A DNA stretch of 40,080 nt. Origin: Nocardioides luteus (GTDB lineage: Bacteria > Actinomycetota > Actinomycetes > Propionibacteriales > Nocardioidaceae). Shown piece by piece: positions 26,488 to 35,105 of this stretch. The stretch spans positions 200,349 to 240,428 of the forward strand of contig NZ_BMRK01000006.1 of the NCBI RefSeq assembly GCF_014648595.1, written 5' to 3'. Numbering within the stretch: position 1 is the first letter of the stretch; every line of letters starts with the position of its first letter. The notes under the pieces are model-generated. The model was not told where the DNA came from. It ran no database searches and saw only the letters and a program-made list of their open reading frames with translations. The position numbers were made by a program, and so were the translations under genes.

Positions 26488-27348
26488 TCAGCCGGCCGCG
26501 GCCAGCTCGCGCAGGTGGGCGAGCATCCGCGTGGCATCGGGCTCGATGCCAGTGATCAGCCGGAGGGCGTCGACGGCCTGGTAGACCGCCATGTGGCCTC
26601 CGTGGAGCGTCCGGCAGCCGGCCTCGCGCGCAGCCTGCAGCAGCGCGGTGTCCAGAGGCCGGTAGACGATGTCCGCCACCCACAGGTCGGGGTGGAGGAG
26701 GCTGGTGTCCAGGGGTGTGCCGGGGTGGTCGGCCATGCCGACCGGGGTGCAGTTGACCAGTCCGTCCGCGTCGGGGAGGAGCGCTGCCAGCTTCTCGACG
26801 TCGCTCGCCTCGACGGTGCTCTCCGGATGGTGGCGGCGCAGGTCCTCGACCCGCGCCTGGGCACGGTCGAGGTCCATGTCGGCGACGACCAGCCTGCCGG
26901 CCCCCTGTCGCAGGAGCGCGTGGGCGACGGCCGAGCCCGCCCCTCCCGCGCCGAGCTGTACGACGGTGCCGCGCGGAGCGTCCGGCATCCCGGTGCGCAG
27001 AGCGTGAGCGAAGCCGGTCGTGTCGGTGTTGTAGCCGACCGCACCGTCCTCGCCGAAGACGACCGTGTTGACCGCACCCATCCGGGCCGCGGTGTCGTCG
27101 AGCTGGTCGAGATGCTCGATCACCAGCTCCTTGCAGGGGTGGGTGATGTTGAGCGCGTCGAAGCCGAGGCGCCGGGCATCCCTCAACAGGTCGCCCACCC
27201 CCTCCGCCGGGACTCCCAGAGCGGTGATGTCGATCGTCTTGTAGACGTACGACAGACCGTGCTCGGCCGCCTCGCGCATGTGCAGCGCCGGGCTCAGCGA
27301 GGGCCCTACGCCCGCGCCGATCAGGCCGACCAGAAACGAAGACTCCAT
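26488..27348 (-). CDS. Shikimate/quinate dehydrogenase, QsuD-like
   Basis: A 286-residue AroE-fold enzyme. GPSLSPALHMREA is the substrate-binding motif, NITHPCKELV carries the catalytic Lys73, GAVNTV gives Asn94 and YNTDTTGF gives Asp109; these sit at nearly the same numbers as in the Corynebacterium quinate/shikimate dehydrogenase. The nucleotide loop GAGGAGSAV is followed by VVADMDLDRA, an acidic end to beta-2 that favours NAD+ over NADP+, which suits a catabolic role. The ATG at 27348 lies 16 bp from the operator at 27364-27381. With the MHS transporter downstream and a 3-dehydroshikimate dehydratase nearby, growth on shikimate or quinate is likely. Confidence 0.88.
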   Translation of the reverse strand: MESSFLVGLIGAGVGPSLSPALHMREAAEHGLSYVYKTIDITALGVPAEGVGDLLRDARRLGFDALNITHPCKELVIEHLDQLDDTAARMGAVNTVVFGEDGAVGYNTDTTGFAHALRTGMPDAPRGTVVQLGAGGAGSAVAHALLRQGAGRLVVADMDLDRAQARVEDLRRHHPESTVEASDVEKLAALLPDADGLVNCTPVGMADHPGTPLDTSLLHPDLWVADIVYRPLDTALLQAAREAGCRTLHGGHMAVYQAVDALRLITGIEPDATRMLAHLRELAAAG

Positions 27349-27363
27349 CCGGGTGAATCCTTA

Positions 27364-27381
27364 ATGTACGAACTAGTACGT
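27364..27381. promoter_or_regulatory. TetR operator before the shikimate dehydrogenase gene
   Basis: ATGTAC (27364-27369), 6 nt, GTACGT (27376-27381). The same dyad with the same spacing occurs at 28349-28366 between the TetR gene and the dehydratase gene. Read on the minus strand, TTCGTACATTA is shared exactly with the other site. Confidence 0.7.
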
Positions 27382-27456
27382 TACGAGAGTGAAGGGGATC
27401 ACAGCCCAAACCCACCCGTCAACCCTCCCCGGGCAAATCCCTCCCCGGCGAAAGGT

Positions 27457-27641
27457 CAAAACCTGACGCCGAGACGTCGAAAATCGAGCGCGAGAGGTCA
27501 GTTTCCGACGCCGAGGCGGCAGCGGCCGGTGGCGTACGTGGTCTGACCACTGGGCGTCGAAAACTGCCGACTCGACGTCGATTTCCGACGTCTCGGCGTC
27601 AATACCTGACGGGTCGGCGGCGATTTCTGACGGATCGACGG
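27457..27641. repeat. Intergenic 21-bp tandem repeat array, two blocks
   Basis: Within the 300-bp gap between the shikimate dehydrogenase and TetR genes, three 21-nt units (27457-27519) and four 21-nt units (27558-27641) follow one another without spacers. Units begin CRA, then a T- or A-run, then about YGACGccgaGaCGt; examples are CGATTTCTGACGGATCGACG and CAATACCTGACGGGTCGGCG (one base trimmed from each). A 25-nt stretch at 27463-27487 is the reverse complement of 27578-27602 at 23 of 25 positions, so the blocks can pair. I find no ORF of interest here. Confidence 0.65.
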
Positions 27642-27648
27642 GGTTGGG

Positions 27649-28302
27649 TCAGGCGGAGAGCCAGGCGACGACGATGTCGCCGAGGATGCGGCGGTGGCGC
27701 TCGCGTACGTCGGGGGCGAGCATGTCGCGGCCGAAGAGGAAGCCGAAGGTGGCGCTGTTGGCGACCTGGAAGACGCAGTAGGCGCTGATCATCATGTGCA
27801 CGTCGACGGCATCGACGTCGGCGCGCAGCTCGCCGGAGGCGCGGCCGCGGGCGAGGACCTCGTCGAGGAGGGAGGCGGCCGGGGTGCCGAGGTCACGGAG
27901 CGCCTCCACCTTCCCGAGGTGCTGGCCGTTGTGGATGTTCTCGACCGAGACGAGCCGGATGAAGGCCGGGTGGTCGTGATGGTGGTCGAAGGTGAGCTCG
28001 GCGATCCGCCGTACAGCCTCGACCGGGGTGAGATCGTCGGCGTGCAGGCCCTGCTCGGTCTCGCGGATGCGGCGGTAGGCCGACTCGAGGACGGCGAGGT
28101 AGAGCCCCTCCTTGCCGCCGAAGTAGTAGTAGATCATCCGCTTCGTCGTGCGGGTGCGCTCGGCGATCTCGTCGACCCTCGCCCCGGAGTAGCCCTGCTC
28201 GGAGAAGACCTCGGTGGCGACCTCGAGCAGCTCTGCCCGGGTGCGCTCGGCGTCTCGCATCCGCTCTGCGGACGGTGGGGCGGAGCGTTGGGTGTCGACC
28301 AT
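27649..28302 (-). CDS. TetR family regulator of shikimate/quinate genes
   Basis: A 217-residue TetR protein. The helix-turn-helix is at about residues 20-65 (VATEVFSEQGYSGARVDEIAERTRTTKRMIYYYFGGKEGLYLAVL). The C-terminal domain (HHHDHPAFIRLVSVENIHNGQHL) is of the larger TetR_C type. Start ATG 28302 (MVDTQRS) avoids an Arg/Cys-rich extension. It sits between the shikimate dehydrogenase operon and the divergent 3-dehydroshikimate dehydratase, and a matching dyad lies in front of both. I infer that it represses both and responds to a pathway intermediate. Corynebacterium uses a LysR-type protein (QsuR) for the same task. Confidence 0.87.
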   Translation of the reverse strand: MVDTQRSAPPSAERMRDAERTRAELLEVATEVFSEQGYSGARVDEIAERTRTTKRMIYYYFGGKEGLYLAVLESAYRRIRETEQGLHADDLTPVEAVRRIAELTFDHHHDHPAFIRLVSVENIHNGQHLGKVEALRDLGTPAASLLDEVLARGRASGELRADVDAVDVHMMISAYCVFQVANSATFGFLFGRDMLAPDVRERHRRILGDIVVAWLSA

Positions 28303-28348
28303 GCCTCCGAGCCTAGAGCACGATCCTCTTCCCAAGGACCACCAATGT

Positions 28349-28366
28349 ATGTACCGTTTCGTACAT
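28349..28366. promoter_or_regulatory. TetR operator in the divergent regulator/dehydratase region
   Basis: Perfect dyad ATGTAC (28349-28354), 6 nt, GTACAT (28361-28366), 19 bp before the dehydratase start and in the TetR gene's own upstream region, so autoregulation is likely. It matches the site at 27364-27381. Confidence 0.75.
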
Positions 28367-28385
28367 TAGTCACGAACGGAGAACC

Positions 28386-30182
28386 ATGCGCACCTCGATC
28401 GCCACCGTCTGCCTCAGCGGCGGCCTGGTCCAGAAGATGTACGCCGCGGCCGAGGCCGGCTTCGACGGGATCGAGATCTTCGAGCCCGACCTCGTCGCCG
28501 CACCCCAGTCCCCCGAGGAGATCAGGGCGCTGGCCGACCGGCTCGGGCTCAGCCTCGACCTCTACCAGCCGTTCCGCGACGCCGAGGGCGTCGACGAGGA
28601 GGCCTTCGCCGACGTGCTGCACCGTGCGGAGGCGAAGTTCCGGCTGATGCGGCGGCTCGGGATCGACCTGATGCTGGTGTGCAGCAACGTCGGCACCGCC
28701 ACCCTCGACGACGACGAGGTCTCCGCGGGGCAGCTGCGGCGGCTCGGCGAGCTCGCCGCGGCGTACGACATCCGGCTGGCCTACGAGGCGCTCGCCTGGG
28801 GCCGGTTCGTCGACGACTACCGTCGCTCGTGGCGGATCGTCGAGCTCGCCGACCACCCGAACGTCGGCGTCTGCCTGGATAGCTTCCACATCCTCTCGCG
28901 CGGGCACGACCCGAAGCAGATCGAGGAGATCCCGGCCGAGAAGATCTTCTTCCTGCAGCTCGCCGACGCGCCGGCGCTGAGCATGGACGTGCTCTCCTGG
29001 AGCCGTCACCACCGGCTCTTCCCCGGCGAGGGCAGCTTCGACCTGCCCGCCTTCCTCGCCCACGTGCAGCGTGCGGGATACGCCGGCCCGCTCTCGCTGG
29101 AGGTCTTCAACGACACCTTCCGCCAGACCGACCCGGTGCGCACCGCCCGGCAGGCCCAGCGCTCGCTGCGCTGGCTCGCCGACCGCACCGCCGACCTGCT
29201 CGGCGACGAGGCCGGCCCGCTCCCCCGCCTGCCCGAGGTCGCCGCGCCCGAGGCGTTCGACTTCGTCGAGATCAAGGCGCCGGAAACCTCCGGTGTGGAG
29301 GTGCTGCTCGAGCAGCTCGGCTTCGACTTCGGCGGTCGCCATCGCAGCAAGCAGGTGCGGCTGTGGACGTGGGGTGAGGTACGCATCGTGTGCAACGACC
29401 AGGGCGGCAGCCCGGCCGCGCCGCGCATCGCAGCGGTCGGCTTCGACGTGGCCGACTCCGAGCCGGCCGCCGAACGCGCTGCCGCGCTGATGGCGCCGCC
29501 CGTCCACCGCCGGACGTACGCCGGCGAGCAGGCCCTGCGCGCCTTCTCCTCCCCCGACGGCACCGAAGTCTTCTGCTCGCACGCGGAGGACTGGATCGGC
29601 GAGTTCGACGGCGGCGTGGCCGGGACGTCGACCGAGCGCGGCTCGGCGCGCATCGACCACGTCAACCTGGTCCAGCCCTGGCACAGCTTCGACGAGGCGG
29701 TCCTCTTCTACACCAGCGTCCTGTCACTGACCCCGCAACCGACGCAGGAGGTCGCCGGTCCGTCGGGTCTCGTCCGCAGCCAGGTGATGAGCTCGCCGGC
29801 CGGCGGCGTACGTCTTCCGCTCAACCTGCTCCCGACCGGGCAGCTCGCCGGCGACGAGCAGGCCCACGCCCAGCACGTCGCGCTCGCCTGCCAGGACATC
29901 GTCGGCGTGGTCGCGGCCGCCCGCGAGCGGGGGCTGCGGCCGTTGAAGGTGCCGGGCAACTACTACGACGACCTGGTCGCCCGATTCCGTCTGTCCGAGG
30001 ACTTCGTCGCCACCCTGCGTGAGCTCGACCTGCTCTACGACCGCGACGCCGACGGGGAGTATCTGCACTGCTACACCGAGACCGTCGGCGAGGTCTTCTT
30101 CGAGCTCGTCGAGCGGCGGGAGCGGTATGACGGGTTCGGCGCGGGGAACGCGCCGGTGCGGTTGGTCAGTCAGGCGGGGTGA
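28386..30182 (+). CDS. qsuB: 3-dehydroshikimate dehydratase fused to HPPD-like domain (QsuB/QuiC1 type)
   Basis: 598 residues. The N-terminal xylose-isomerase-like TIM barrel (about 1-275) has metal ligands Glu134, Asp165, Gln191 and Glu239, the same numbers reported for Pseudomonas QuiC1, and converts 3-dehydroshikimate to protocatechuate. The C-terminal half (about 290-598) is a VOC domain related to 4-hydroxyphenylpyruvate dioxygenase; His425 (ARIDHVN), His497 (HAQHVAL) and Glu573 (VFFELVE) are an intact metal triad. Length fits Corynebacterium QsuB. It is divergent from the TetR gene with the dyad operator between. Its product could feed the ring-cleavage cluster at 32107-38402. Confidence 0.93.
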   Translation: MRTSIATVCLSGGLVQKMYAAAEAGFDGIEIFEPDLVAAPQSPEEIRALADRLGLSLDLYQPFRDAEGVDEEAFADVLHRAEAKFRLMRRLGIDLMLVCSNVGTATLDDDEVSAGQLRRLGELAAAYDIRLAYEALAWGRFVDDYRRSWRIVELADHPNVGVCLDSFHILSRGHDPKQIEEIPAEKIFFLQLADAPALSMDVLSWSRHHRLFPGEGSFDLPAFLAHVQRAGYAGPLSLEVFNDTFRQTDPVRTARQAQRSLRWLADRTADLLGDEAGPLPRLPEVAAPEAFDFVEIKAPETSGVEVLLEQLGFDFGGRHRSKQVRLWTWGEVRIVCNDQGGSPAAPRIAAVGFDVADSEPAAERAAALMAPPVHRRTYAGEQALRAFSSPDGTEVFCSHAEDWIGEFDGGVAGTSTERGSARIDHVNLVQPWHSFDEAVLFYTSVLSLTPQPTQEVAGPSGLVRSQVMSSPAGGVRLPLNLLPTGQLAGDEQAHAQHVALACQDIVGVVAAARERGLRPLKVPGNYYDDLVARFRLSEDFVATLRELDLLYDRDADGEYLHCYTETVGEVFFELVERRERYDGFGAGNAPVRLVSQAG

Positions 30183-30185
30183 CGA

Positions 30186-30223
30186 AGACCCCCTCTTCGC
30201 CGGTTTCAGCGAAGAGGGGGTCT
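30186..30223. terminator. Bidirectional terminator, 15-bp perfect stem
   Basis: AGACCCCCTCTTCGC (30186-30200) pairs fully with GCGAAGAGGGGGTCT (30209-30223) around an 8-nt loop, between the convergent qsuB and hppD genes. Its right arm overlaps the REP-like copy at 30219-30237. Confidence 0.85.
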
Positions 30224-30237
30224 CGACAAGCTCGACC
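30219..30237. repeat. REP-like element, inverted variant copy
   Basis: GGTCTCGACAAGCTCGACC is the reverse complement of the 6096 and 11226 copies with one mismatch (A for G in the centre). It is joined to the terminator hairpin. Confidence 0.7.
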
Positions 30238-30245
30238 ACCGGGGG

Positions 30246-31460
<1,215 letters not shown>

Positions 31461-31469
31461 TCAAGTGGG

Positions 31470-31482
31470 CCGGATCACACCG
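31470..31482 (-). promoter_or_regulatory. Motif shared with hmgA upstream region
   Basis: Minus-strand CGGTGTGATCCGG, 11 of 13 identical to the motif at 10732-10744, and at nearly the same distance (about 19-31 nt) from the start codon. Confidence 0.5.
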
Positions 31483-31502
31483 GACAAGTTGATCACTCAG
31501 GA

Positions 31503-31556
31503 CTGGTCAATCTGCCAGATCCGACCAGCGTTCGACTCACTTCGCTGGTCAATCTG
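31503..31556. promoter_or_regulatory. Putative Lrp/AsnC binding array
   Basis: CTGGTCAATCTG occurs twice as a direct repeat (31503-31514 and 31545-31556), 42 bp apart or about four helical turns. An inverted half-site GACCAG (31523-31528) lies between. Multiple phased sites between a divergent Lrp-type gene and its neighbour are typical for this family; binding is inferred. Confidence 0.6.
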
Positions 31557-31570
31557 ACTACCATCAACCC

Positions 31571-32041
31571 ATGAACCTCGATGACCTCGATGTCACCCTC
31601 CTCGAGACTCTGCACGCCCACCCGAGGGTCGGCGACCTGGAGCTGTCCCGGGTCGCCGGCGTCGCCCGCGCGACCGTGCAGAGCCGGCTGCGGAAGATGG
31701 CCGACGCCGGCGTGATCCGCGACTGGGCGCCCACCATCGACCCGGCCGCCGCGGGCCACGCCGTCCAGGCGTTCGTGACGCTGGAGATCTCGCAGGGCGC
31801 GCTCGAGGACGTACGCAGCGACCTCGCCGAGATCCCCGAGGTGATGGAGGCGTACGTGACCACCGGCTCCTTCGACGTCTTCTGCAAGGTCGCCACCGGG
31901 TCGCACGCGAAGCTCCAGGAGGTGCTCGTCCGCATCGACCAGTCGCACGCCGTCGTCCGCTCCACCAGCGTCGTCACCCTCTCGACGCTCATCGAGCCGC
32001 GCACCCTCGACCTGCTGCGCACGGGAGCGACCCCGCGCTGA
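31571..32041 (+). CDS. Lrp/AsnC family transcriptional regulator
   Basis: A 156-residue two-domain regulator. The N-terminal winged helix-turn-helix is at about residues 4-55 (LDVTLLETLHAHPRVGDLELSRVAGVARATVQSRLRKMADAGVI); the C-terminal RAM domain (AFVTLEISQGALEDVRSDLAEIPEVMEAYVTTGSFDVFCKVA) usually senses an amino acid and drives oligomerisation. It is divergent from hppD, so tyrosine or phenylalanine is a plausible effector. It is 65 bp upstream of the galD-type gene on the same strand, but the promoter-like DNA there suggests a separate unit. Confidence 0.9.
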   Translation: MNLDDLDVTLLETLHAHPRVGDLELSRVAGVARATVQSRLRKMADAGVIRDWAPTIDPAAAGHAVQAFVTLEISQGALEDVRSDLAEIPEVMEAYVTTGSFDVFCKVATGSHAKLQEVLVRIDQSHAVVRSTSVVTLSTLIEPRTLDLLRTGATPR

Positions 32042-32060
32042 CCAGCACCTGAGATTTTCG

Positions 32061-32089
32061 TTGACGAGATTGCTAACAATCTTGTTGAT
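32061..32089 (+). promoter_or_regulatory. Putative promoter and operator of the galD-ligJ unit
   Basis: TTGACG (32061-32066) is a good -35; a weak -10 (GTTGAT, 32084-32089) follows at 17 nt. Between them is the dyad AGATTG-CTAA-CAATCT (32067-32082), well placed to block polymerase. The GTG start at 32107 has no clear ribosome site, so the leader may be very short. Confidence 0.5.
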
Positions 32090-32106
32090 GATCTACGGTC
32101 TGTGAC

Positions 32107-33273
32107 GTGCGTCATGCCATCACCCGCCCGGACCAGAGCCCCGTGCCGTGCCTCCTCATGCGTGGAGGCACCTCTCGGGGACCGTTCTTCGACGCCCGCG
32201 ACCTGCCCGCTGACACCGCGGGACGCGATGCGGTGCTGCTGGCGGTGCTGGGCTCGCCCGACCCGCTCCAGGTCGACGGTCTCGGCGGCGGACACCCGCT
32301 GACCAGCAAGGCCGGCATCGTCGCGCCGGGCGCTCCCGGCTCGGGCGTCGACGTGGAGTGGACCTTCGCCCAGCTGCAGCCCGACTCCGACCAGGTCGAC
32401 ACCACGCCCAACTGCGGCAACATGCTGGCCGCGGTGCTGCCCTTCGCGATCGAGACCGGCATGGTCACCCCGACCGGCGACACCACCACCGCCCGCGTGC
32501 TGACCCGCAACACCGGTGCGGTCGCCGAGATCACCGTCTCGACTCCGGCCGGGCTCGACGGCAGGCGCTGCGTACGCTACGGCGGCGACGCCCGCATCGA
32601 CGGTGTGCCCGGCACGGCGGCGCCGGTGCGGATCGGTTTCCTCGACACCGCCGGCTCGGTGGCCGGGAGCCTGCTGCCGACCGGTAACGTACGCGACACC
32701 GTCGAGGTCCCGGGGCTCGGCCCGGTCGACGTCACCCTGATCGACAAAGGTCAGCCGCTGGTGATCCTCGACGCCCGCTCCGTGGGGGCCAGCGGCGCGG
32801 AGAGCCCCGAGGCGATCGACGCCGACGAGGGCTTGCGCGCACGGATCGAGGCGCTGCGGATCGTCGCCGGTCACGCGATGGGGCTCGGGGACGTGACCGA
32901 CCGGCCCTACCCGAAGATGACGCTCGTCTCCGCGCCGTCGCGCGGTGGCTCGATCTCGACCCGCAGCCTGATCCCGCGCCGCACCCACCGCTCGATCGGT
33001 GTGCTCGCCGCCGTCACCGCCGCCACCGCGGTGGTGCTGCCCGGCTCGGTGGCCCACGCGCTCGCCACCGCTCCCCCGGTGGTCACGACCGAGGCCGGCT
33101 CCGAGGCCACGGTCGGCGTCGAGCACCCGAGCGGGGAGTTCAGCGTGACCCTGGGACTGGACCCCGACGACCCGGCGCGGGTGACCCGATCCGCCCTGCT
33201 GCGTACGGCTCGGTTGATCATGGCCGGCTCGGCCATGGTGCCGAGCGCCCTTCTCGAGGAGAGCTCTTCATGA
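32107..33273 (+). CDS. galD: PrpF-family isomerase, 4-oxalomesaconate tautomerase (GalD type)
   Basis: A 388-residue PrpF/diaminopimelate-epimerase-fold protein. VPCLLMRGGTSRGPFFDARDLP at the N-terminus and TTPNCGNMLAAVLPFAIETGM, with its conserved Cys, are family signatures; two similar halves follow. GalD interconverts the tautomers of 4-oxalomesaconate in gallate breakdown; other PrpF relatives act on aconitate or methylitaconate. The call here rests on its four-base overlap (ATGA) with a LigJ-type hydratase and on ligK and ligI genes just downstream. The GTG at 32107 is the only start that gives the full N-terminal motif. Confidence 0.85.
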   Translation: MRHAITRPDQSPVPCLLMRGGTSRGPFFDARDLPADTAGRDAVLLAVLGSPDPLQVDGLGGGHPLTSKAGIVAPGAPGSGVDVEWTFAQLQPDSDQVDTTPNCGNMLAAVLPFAIETGMVTPTGDTTTARVLTRNTGAVAEITVSTPAGLDGRRCVRYGGDARIDGVPGTAAPVRIGFLDTAGSVAGSLLPTGNVRDTVEVPGLGPVDVTLIDKGQPLVILDARSVGASGAESPEAIDADEGLRARIEALRIVAGHAMGLGDVTDRPYPKMTLVSAPSRGGSISTRSLIPRRTHRSIGVLAAVTAATAVVLPGSVAHALATAPPVVTTEAGSEATVGVEHPSGEFSVTLGLDPDDPARVTRSALLRTARLIMAGSAMVPSALLEESSS

Positions 33274-34325
33274 TCATCGACGTCCACGGTCACTACACCA
33301 CCGCGCCGGCACCGCTCGGCGAGTGGCGCGACGCGCAGGTGGCGGCGCTGGCCGCCCCGGCCGCCGCGCCGGATCCTGCCGGCCCGCGGATCTCCGACGA
33401 CCAGATCCGGGAGACCATCGAGACCAACCAGCTCCGGCAGATGGACGAGCGCGGCATCGACCTGACCGTCTTCTCGCCGCGGGCCTCGTTCATGGCCCAC
33501 CACATCGGCGACCTCTCGACCTCGACGGCCTGGGCGCGGATCTGCAACGACCTGTGTGCCCGCGTCGCCGAGCTCTACCCGACGCGGTTCGCTGCGGGGG
33601 CGATGCTCCCGCAGTCGCCCGACGCCTCCGCCTCGACCACGGTCGCGGAGCTGGAGCGCGCGGTCGTGGACCTCGGCGCGGTCGTGGTCAACGTCAACCC
33701 CGACCCCTCCGGCGGCCACTGGTCCTCACCGCCGCTCACCGACAGGTCCTGGTACCCGGTCTGGGAGAAGCTCTGCGAGCTCGACGTACCCGCCATGGTC
33801 CACGTCTCCACCAGCTGCAACCCGGCCTTCCACACCACCGGCGCCCACTACCTCAACGCCGACACGACCGCGTTCATGCAGCTCCTGAGCGGCGACCTCT
33901 TCGCCGACTTCCCCGACCTGCGCCTGGTGATCCCGCACGGGGGCGGCGCCGTCCCCTACCACTGGGGTCGCTTCCGCGGGCTGGCGCAGGCGCTCGGCCG
34001 CCCGGATCCTTCCGAGACGCTGATGAAGAACGTCTTCTTCGACACCTGCGTCTACCACCAGCCCGGCATCGACCTCCTGCTCGACGTCATCCCGCACAGC
34101 AGCGTGCTGTTCGCCTCGGAGATGATCGGCGCCGTCCGCGGCATCGACCCCCGCACCGGCCACCACTTCGACGACACCCGCCGCTACGTCGAGACGTACG
34201 CAGCCCGCAAGGGCCTCACCGAGACCGAGCTCGCCGCCCTGACCGAGACCAACGCCCGCCGTGTCTATCCGCGGCTGGATCGGCTGATCCGGGCGGCCGA
34301 ATCCCCTGTAACACGTCGTTCGTAG
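33270..34325 (+). CDS. ligJ: 4-Oxalomesaconate hydratase (LigJ type, amidohydrolase superfamily)
   Basis: A 351-residue COG2159 amidohydrolase-fold protein. His6 and His8 (DVHGHY), His178 (AMVHVST) and Glu284 (ASEMIG) fall at the same residue numbers as the zinc ligands reported for Sphingobium LigJ; IPHGGGAVPYHWGR is also conserved. It hydrates 4-oxalomesaconate to 4-carboxy-4-hydroxy-2-oxoadipate. The related decarboxylases of this family lack this exact set. Translation is coupled to galD by an ATGA overlap. A TGTAACA half-site lies in its last codons (34307-34313). Confidence 0.92.
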   Translation: MIIDVHGHYTTAPAPLGEWRDAQVAALAAPAAAPDPAGPRISDDQIRETIETNQLRQMDERGIDLTVFSPRASFMAHHIGDLSTSTAWARICNDLCARVAELYPTRFAAGAMLPQSPDASASTTVAELERAVVDLGAVVVNVNPDPSGGHWSSPPLTDRSWYPVWEKLCELDVPAMVHVSTSCNPAFHTTGAHYLNADTTAFMQLLSGDLFADFPDLRLVIPHGGGAVPYHWGRFRGLAQALGRPDPSETLMKNVFFDTCVYHQPGIDLLLDVIPHSSVLFASEMIGAVRGIDPRTGHHFDDTRRYVETYAARKGLTETELAALTETNARRVYPRLDRLIRAAESPVTRRS

Positions 34326-34358
34326 GACTACTCGCCCTATTCAAACGACCGGATAGTC

Positions 34359-34379
34359 GGTGTAACAGCGTGTTACACC
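34359..34379. promoter_or_regulatory. Perfect dyad operator before ligK
   Basis: GGTGTAACA (34359-34367) and TGTTACACC (34371-34379) form a perfect palindrome with a 3-nt centre (GCG). An extra half-site TGTAACA lies 54 bp upstream at 34307. It sits 38 bp before the ligK start in a 92-bp gap, so ligK to the VOC gene probably forms a separately controlled unit. A hairpin role is less likely given the AT-rich arms. Confidence 0.68.
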
Positions 34380-34417
34380 TCCGCGACCACCCCGCCACAC
34401 CCAGCTAGGAGACCCCC

Positions 34418-35101
34418 GTGCACGAGCTCGGAGTTGTTCACACGACGATCGACCGCGCCGACCCCGCGGCCGTCGAGGCGCTGTCCGGGTTCGGCGTCGC
34501 GACGATCCATGAGGCGATGGGGCGGCTGGGGCTGATGCGGCCCTACATCCGCCCGGTCTACGAGGGTGCACGGCTGTGCGGCACCGCCGTCACGGTGCTC
34601 CTGCAGCCCGGCGACAACTGGATGCTCCACGTCGCCGCCGAGCAGGTCCAGGACGGCGACGTCGTCGTCGCCGGCTGCACGACCGAGTCCGAGGACGGGT
34701 TCTTCGGCGAGCTGCTCGCGACCTCGCTGCGCAGCCGTGGGGCCCGCGGGCTGGTCATCGACGGCGGCTGCCGTGACGTCGACGAGCTGCGGGCGATGGA
34801 CTTCCCCGTCTTCTCCCGCGCGATCAACGCCAAGGGCACCGTCAAGGCGACCCTCGGGTCGGTCAACGTCCCGGTCAACGTCGCCAACGCCTTGGTCAAC
34901 CCCGGTGACGTCGTCGTCGCCGACGCCGACGGCGTGGTCGTCGTCCCGGCCGCCCGCGCGGCCGACGTCGCCGAGGCCGCCTGGAAGCGGGAGGAGGCCG
35001 AGGCCGGCAAGCGCGCCCGCTTCGAGTCCGGGGAGCTCGGCCTCGACATCTACGACATGCGCCCGCGGCTCGCCGAGCTCGGCCTCACCTACAAGGACTG
35101 A
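34418..35101 (+). CDS. ligK: 4-Carboxy-4-hydroxy-2-oxoadipate aldolase/oxaloacetate decarboxylase
   Basis: A 227-residue RraA-fold class II aldolase that splits 4-carboxy-4-hydroxy-2-oxoadipate into pyruvate and oxaloacetate. FGVATIHEAMGRLGLM at the N-terminus, GELLATSLRSRGARGLVIDGGCRDVDEL with the catalytic Arg119-Asp120, and FSRAINAKGTVKATLG are the family motifs; the extended C-terminus (RFESGELGLDIYDMRPRLAELGL) separates true aldolases from RraA. The GTG at 34418 has AGGAG six bases upstream. It is first gene after the dyad operator at 34359. Confidence 0.93.
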   Translation: MHELGVVHTTIDRADPAAVEALSGFGVATIHEAMGRLGLMRPYIRPVYEGARLCGTAVTVLLQPGDNWMLHVAAEQVQDGDVVVAGCTTESEDGFFGELLATSLRSRGARGLVIDGGCRDVDELRAMDFPVFSRAINAKGTVKATLGSVNVPVNVANALVNPGDVVVADADGVVVVPAARAADVAEAAWKREEAEAGKRARFESGELGLDIYDMRPRLAELGLTYKD

Positions 35102-35105
35102 TCAG

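Noticed and set aside
26488-27348. Biosynthetic shikimate dehydrogenase (aroE)
   Set aside because: The acidic residue after the second beta strand points to NAD+, and neighbours are an MHS transporter, a TetR regulator and a dehydroshikimate dehydratase, so a catabolic role is more likely.
27457-27641. CRISPR array
   Set aside because: Units of 21 nt follow one another without unique spacers and no cas gene is near.
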